A DNA stretch of 64,000 bases from GCA-003244245 sp050699975 (GTDB lineage Bacteria; Actinomycetota; Actinomycetes; Mycobacteriales; Pseudonocardiaceae). Below the pieces are notes generated by a model, which did no database searches, was not told the DNA's origin, and saw nothing but the letters and a program-made list of their open reading frames with translations. Within the stretch, counting starts at the first letter, position 1; every line of letters starts with the position of its first letter. The stretch spans positions 7,102 through 71,101 of the forward strand of contig JBOHGH010000006.1 of the NCBI GenBank assembly GCA_050699975.1. Reading direction: 5' to 3'. This document shows, one piece after another, positions 61,691 through 64,000 of the stretch. The translations under genes and the position numbers were made by a program.

Positions 61691-61840
61691 CATAATGGCG
61701 TGCAGAGGCTCGCACCGATGCTGGTGCAGCCGAGGTCGACTGCGACGCGCCTTCATGGCGCAAGAGGTTCTCCGCGTGTGGGACTGCGGGTGGCCACGCA
61801 TCAGCGGCCACCCATCCCTCAAAGAGAGGATTACCTCCGC
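61691..61840 (+). promoter_or_regulatory. promoter (-10) and long leader of the DEAD-box helicase
   Basis: CATAAT (61691-61696) preceded by TGG fits an extended -10 element; no good -35 is visible. Transcription would begin near 61703 and leave a leader of about 138 bases, long for this window, before GTG 61841. Such leaders occur on DEAD-box helicase genes with post-transcriptional control. Confidence 0.4.
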
Positions 61841-63160
61841 GTGCCTTCGAAGCACTCCGACCCTGACCAACCGGGCAGTTTCCGTCAACTCGGGGTCTCT
61901 GCGGAACTACTGACCGTGCTTGCCCGGCGCGGCATTACCACAGCGTTCCCGATCCAGGCCGCGACACTGCCCGACGCACTCGCCGGTCGTGATGTGCTCG
62001 GTCGCGGCCGAACCGGAAGCGGCAAGACGCTTGCCTTCGCGATCCCTACCATCACTGCGTTGGACCGCTCCGGGCTGCGCCGTGCCGCCGGCTGCCCCCG
62101 CGCCCTCGTACTGGTGCCTACCCGGGAGCTGGCCAACCAGGTTGCCGACACCTTCGCCCCGCTGGCCGCCGCCCTCGGGCAGCGGATCACCACGGTCTAT
62201 GGCGGCGTCGGCCAGGGTGGGCAGGTGGCCGCGCTGCGTGGGGGGATCGATGTCCTCATCGCCTGCCCCGGCCGCTTGGAGGACCTACTCGGGCAGGGCC
62301 GCGTGCACCTTGATGCGGTCGAGGTCACGGTACTGGATGAGGCCGACCACATGGCCGACCTAGGGTTCTTGCCTGCAGTACGCAGATTGCTGGACCGTAC
62401 CCCGGCCGGCACCCAGCGGCTGCTGTTCTCGGCGACCCTGGACGCAGCCGTGGACATTCTGGTACGCCGCTATCTGACCGATCCGGTGGTGCACTCGGTC
62501 GACCCACCGGTGGCACCGGTGTCCACGATGGAACACCACGTGTTCATCGTGGAACACGCCGACAAGTCGTCAGTGGTTCGTGAGCTCGCCTCCGGCCAGC
62601 ACCGCAGCCTGCTGTTCACCCGCACCAAGCACGCCGCGAAGAAGCTCGCCAAGCAGTTGACCGCCGCCGGGCTGCCCGCAGTAGAGCTGCACGGGAACCT
62701 CTCGCAGAACGCCAGGACACGGAACCTTGCAGCGTTCAGCGAGGGTAGCGCGCGGGTACTGGTGGCTACCGACATCGCCGCGCGGGGCATCCACGTCGAC
62801 GGAATCGGCCTGGTGGTGCATGTGGACCCGCCTGCCGAGTACAAGGCTTATCTGCACCGCTCCGGACGCACGGCCAGGGCAGGTGCCGAAGGGATCGTGG
62901 TAACCCTGTCCACCCCCGAGCAGTCCGGGGAGGTGCGGACGCTGACTCGGCTGGCCGGCATCAGGCCGGTGACGGAGCGGGTGCGGCCCGGCACCGAGCA
63001 GATCACCGCGCTCACCGGCCCGCCAGCCGCACTGGTCACCCCGGCTTCCCCCGCTGCGGTGCCGGTAACGTCCCGGCGTCGCCGAGACGGCGTCGTCGAG
63101 GCCTCCCGTCGAGGACCACGGCGGGCCACCCGGCGCCGCTCCACCCGCCGCGCCGCCTGA
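61841..63160 (+). CDS. rhlE: DEAD-box RNA helicase RhlE type
   Basis: This 439-residue ATP-dependent RNA helicase has Q motif (GITTAFPIQAATLP), Walker A GRTGSGKT (about 56-63), DEAD (166-169), SAT (FSATLDAA), the motif V VATDIAARGIHVDG and motif VI YLHRSGRTARAG. The C-terminal extension (about 390-439) is Arg-rich (RRGPRRATRRRSTRRAA), typical for RNA binding. GTG 61841 (VPSKHSDPDQPG) follows AGAGAGGA. Roles in cold or ribosome assembly are typical of the family. Confidence 0.92.
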   Translation: MPSKHSDPDQPGSFRQLGVSAELLTVLARRGITTAFPIQAATLPDALAGRDVLGRGRTGSGKTLAFAIPTITALDRSGLRRAAGCPRALVLVPTRELANQVADTFAPLAAALGQRITTVYGGVGQGGQVAALRGGIDVLIACPGRLEDLLGQGRVHLDAVEVTVLDEADHMADLGFLPAVRRLLDRTPAGTQRLLFSATLDAAVDILVRRYLTDPVVHSVDPPVAPVSTMEHHVFIVEHADKSSVVRELASGQHRSLLFTRTKHAAKKLAKQLTAAGLPAVELHGNLSQNARTRNLAAFSEGSARVLVATDIAARGIHVDGIGLVVHVDPPAEYKAYLHRSGRTARAGAEGIVVTLSTPEQSGEVRTLTRLAGIRPVTERVRPGTEQITALTGPPAALVTPASPAAVPVTSRRRRDGVVEASRRGPRRATRRRSTRRAA

Positions 63161-63667
63161 ATGCCGCGTCTGTCCGTCGCGGTGTGGCCTCACCCGAAGT
63201 GACCGCGGTACTTGCGGCGCTCGACCGGCCCGCGGTAGCGGGCGTGCGGTGGTCACCACCGGAGCAATGGATGGTGAAGCTGCGCCCGCTCGGCTACCTG
63301 GACGGGTCAGGTGATCGGGCGGCTGCGGGACGTGCTGGTGGCCGAGCTCGATGGGGCGCCAGCCGTCGAGTGCGCACTGGGACCGATGACCCGCCGACTC
63401 GGCGGGCAGTGGCTGGGCGCTCCGGTCGAGGGGCTCGATGACCTGGCCGCGGTCGTGTTCGAGGTGACCGAACAACTCGTGCCGGTCACCCATCCGCAGC
63501 CGTTTCAGGCCGATGTCGTGCTAGCCCGGGGCCGGGTACCCAAGGAGCTGGCCGGCCAACCGCTAGCAGCATCGTGGACCGTGCGTGCTGTCTGTCTCGT
63601 TGCCGACCGATCTTCACCGCGGGTACCCCGATACGAGGACCTTGCCGTTATTGCGCTGGGTGGCTGA
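63161..63667 (+). pseudogene. thpR: 2'-5' RNA ligase family gene (thpR-like) with two frameshifts
   Basis: The protein is readable only by changing frame twice: MPRLSVAVWP from ATG 63161, then SPEVTAVLAALDRPAVAG in the next frame after a one-base loss near 63190, then GQVIGRLRDVLVAELDGAP after a one-base gain near 63306. The second shift restores the first frame and the gene ends normally at 63667. Length and order fit the 2H phosphoesterase (RNA 2',3'-cyclic phosphodiesterase/ligase) family. Two compensating indels suggest sequencing error or very recent decay. A GTG at 63184 could start a shorter product that would still be broken by the second shift. Confidence 0.7.
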
Positions 63668-64000
63668 GCCCTGACCTGCCGTCGGTGTCATCGAGTCGCG
63701 GTGGTGAGACCGGCACTGACGCGCAATCGCGCGCTCCTTCGCTTCAAATACCGTGACCACGACCGCTCTGCTGTTGCCGAACTCGACACCAGTGCGGTCC
63801 GAAGCCGCGCGGGCAGCACTGGTGTCGAGTTCGGCGCACGTAGGGTTGTCACGGGGCGGGGCGCCGCGACCCGGGACCCGGGACCGGTGTTCGTGTTGAG
63901 GTACGGGCGATCACGACCGGCAGCAGCCCGCATTTCACCCCTCAGGGCGGCGCGCAGCGCCTACGGAGTTGCTTGCTTGCTTCGAAATACGGGTGTGACC
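63668..64000. other. non-coding stretch at the right end
   Basis: I find no gene in 333 bases. It contains the 20-bp inverted repeat at 63776-63835 and two loosely similar stretches, cttcaaataccgtgacc (about 63742-63758) and cttcgaaatacgggtgtgac (63980-63999), that might be degenerate direct repeats flanking it. Confidence 0.4.
63776..63835. terminator. 20-bp perfect inverted repeat (hairpin)
   Basis: gccgaactcgacaccagtgc (63776-63795) and its exact complement (63816-63835) are separated by 20 bases. It lies 109 bases after the thpR-like gene. It may be a transcription terminator, though the loop is larger than usual, or part of a small repeated element. Confidence 0.5.

Overview
The window is GC-rich, densely coded actinobacterial chromosome. 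Several features point to the order Pseudonocardiales: class II ribonucleotide reductase with NrdR, DtxR/IdeR next to galE, LexA boxes of the form CGAAC-N4-GTTCG, WhiB, SigB and SigF families, DUF3039/DUF3099/DUF349/DUF4192 proteins, and an intein in RecA at the mycobacterial position. This placement is inferred from gene content; no rRNA or other taxonomic marker is present. I saw no tRNA, rRNA, CRISPR array or insertion sequence.

Layout. 1-1.1 kb: the 3' end of recA (C-terminal part of an intein plus the C-extein) and a frame-broken recX. 1.0-5.7 kb: a LysR regulator divergent from a three-gene succinate dehydrogenase operon (five-helix anchor, flavoprotein, iron-sulfur protein). 5.7-10.1 kb: a glutamate-type ABC transporter (gluABCD) plus an extra membrane-anchored binding protein. 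10.3-23.3 kb: the conserved actinobacterial block miaB - membrane protein - DUF349 - miaA - dapF - hflX - lexA - LysM protein - nrdR - nrdJ. Two LexA boxes lie between lexA and the LysM gene, paired NrdR boxes precede nrdR, and nrdJ carries a 357-residue LAGLIDADG intein. 23.3-25.9 kb: a decayed stretch, then an AhpD-like protein divergent from a truncated ECF41-type sigma factor, with a matching promoter motif facing each way, then a patatin-like protein.

25.9-36.6 kb: PAC2 protein, CooC-like ATPase with an SCO5389-family partner, methyltransferase, DUF4192, ideR-galE, sulfurtransferase, AcuC-type deacetylase, lipoprotein, sigB and dtd. 36.7-41 kb: a polyhydroxyalkanoate module (PHA synthase, XRE regulator, phasin-like protein with an operator-like palindrome on its -35 box), a DNA glycosylase-like protein and DUF3099. 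41.1-44.7 kb: a three-subunit PaoABC-type molybdenum aldehyde oxidoreductase. 44.8-52.1 kb: DUF3039, YhjD/BrkB membrane protein, SF2 helicase, DUF7455, EamA exporter, glutamine-synthetase-like enzyme and an acidic unknown. 52.3-56.3 kb: a Hip1-like secreted hydrolase, then a mercury operon read right to left (merR, merB, small thiol protein, adenosine-deaminase-like protein) with no merA. 56.4-58.2 kb: an XRE regulator followed by two tiny cysteine-rich genes, probably one operon. 58.3-61.6 kb: truncated SRPBCC gene, ferredoxin-reductase-like flavoprotein, sigF, rsbW-like gene and a WhiB3/WhiD-like gene with a SigF-type promoter. 61.8-63.7 kb: DEAD-box helicase and a twice-frameshifted 2'-5' RNA ligase gene.

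The parts most worth follow-up are the ECF41 pair with its divergent promoters, the merR-merB operon ending in a deaminase-like protein that lacks the catalytic Glu, the XRE/54-aa/100-aa operon, and the two inteins in DNA-metabolism genes. Four broken or truncated genes in 64 kb mean either real decay or base-level assembly errors; the sequence alone cannot decide.
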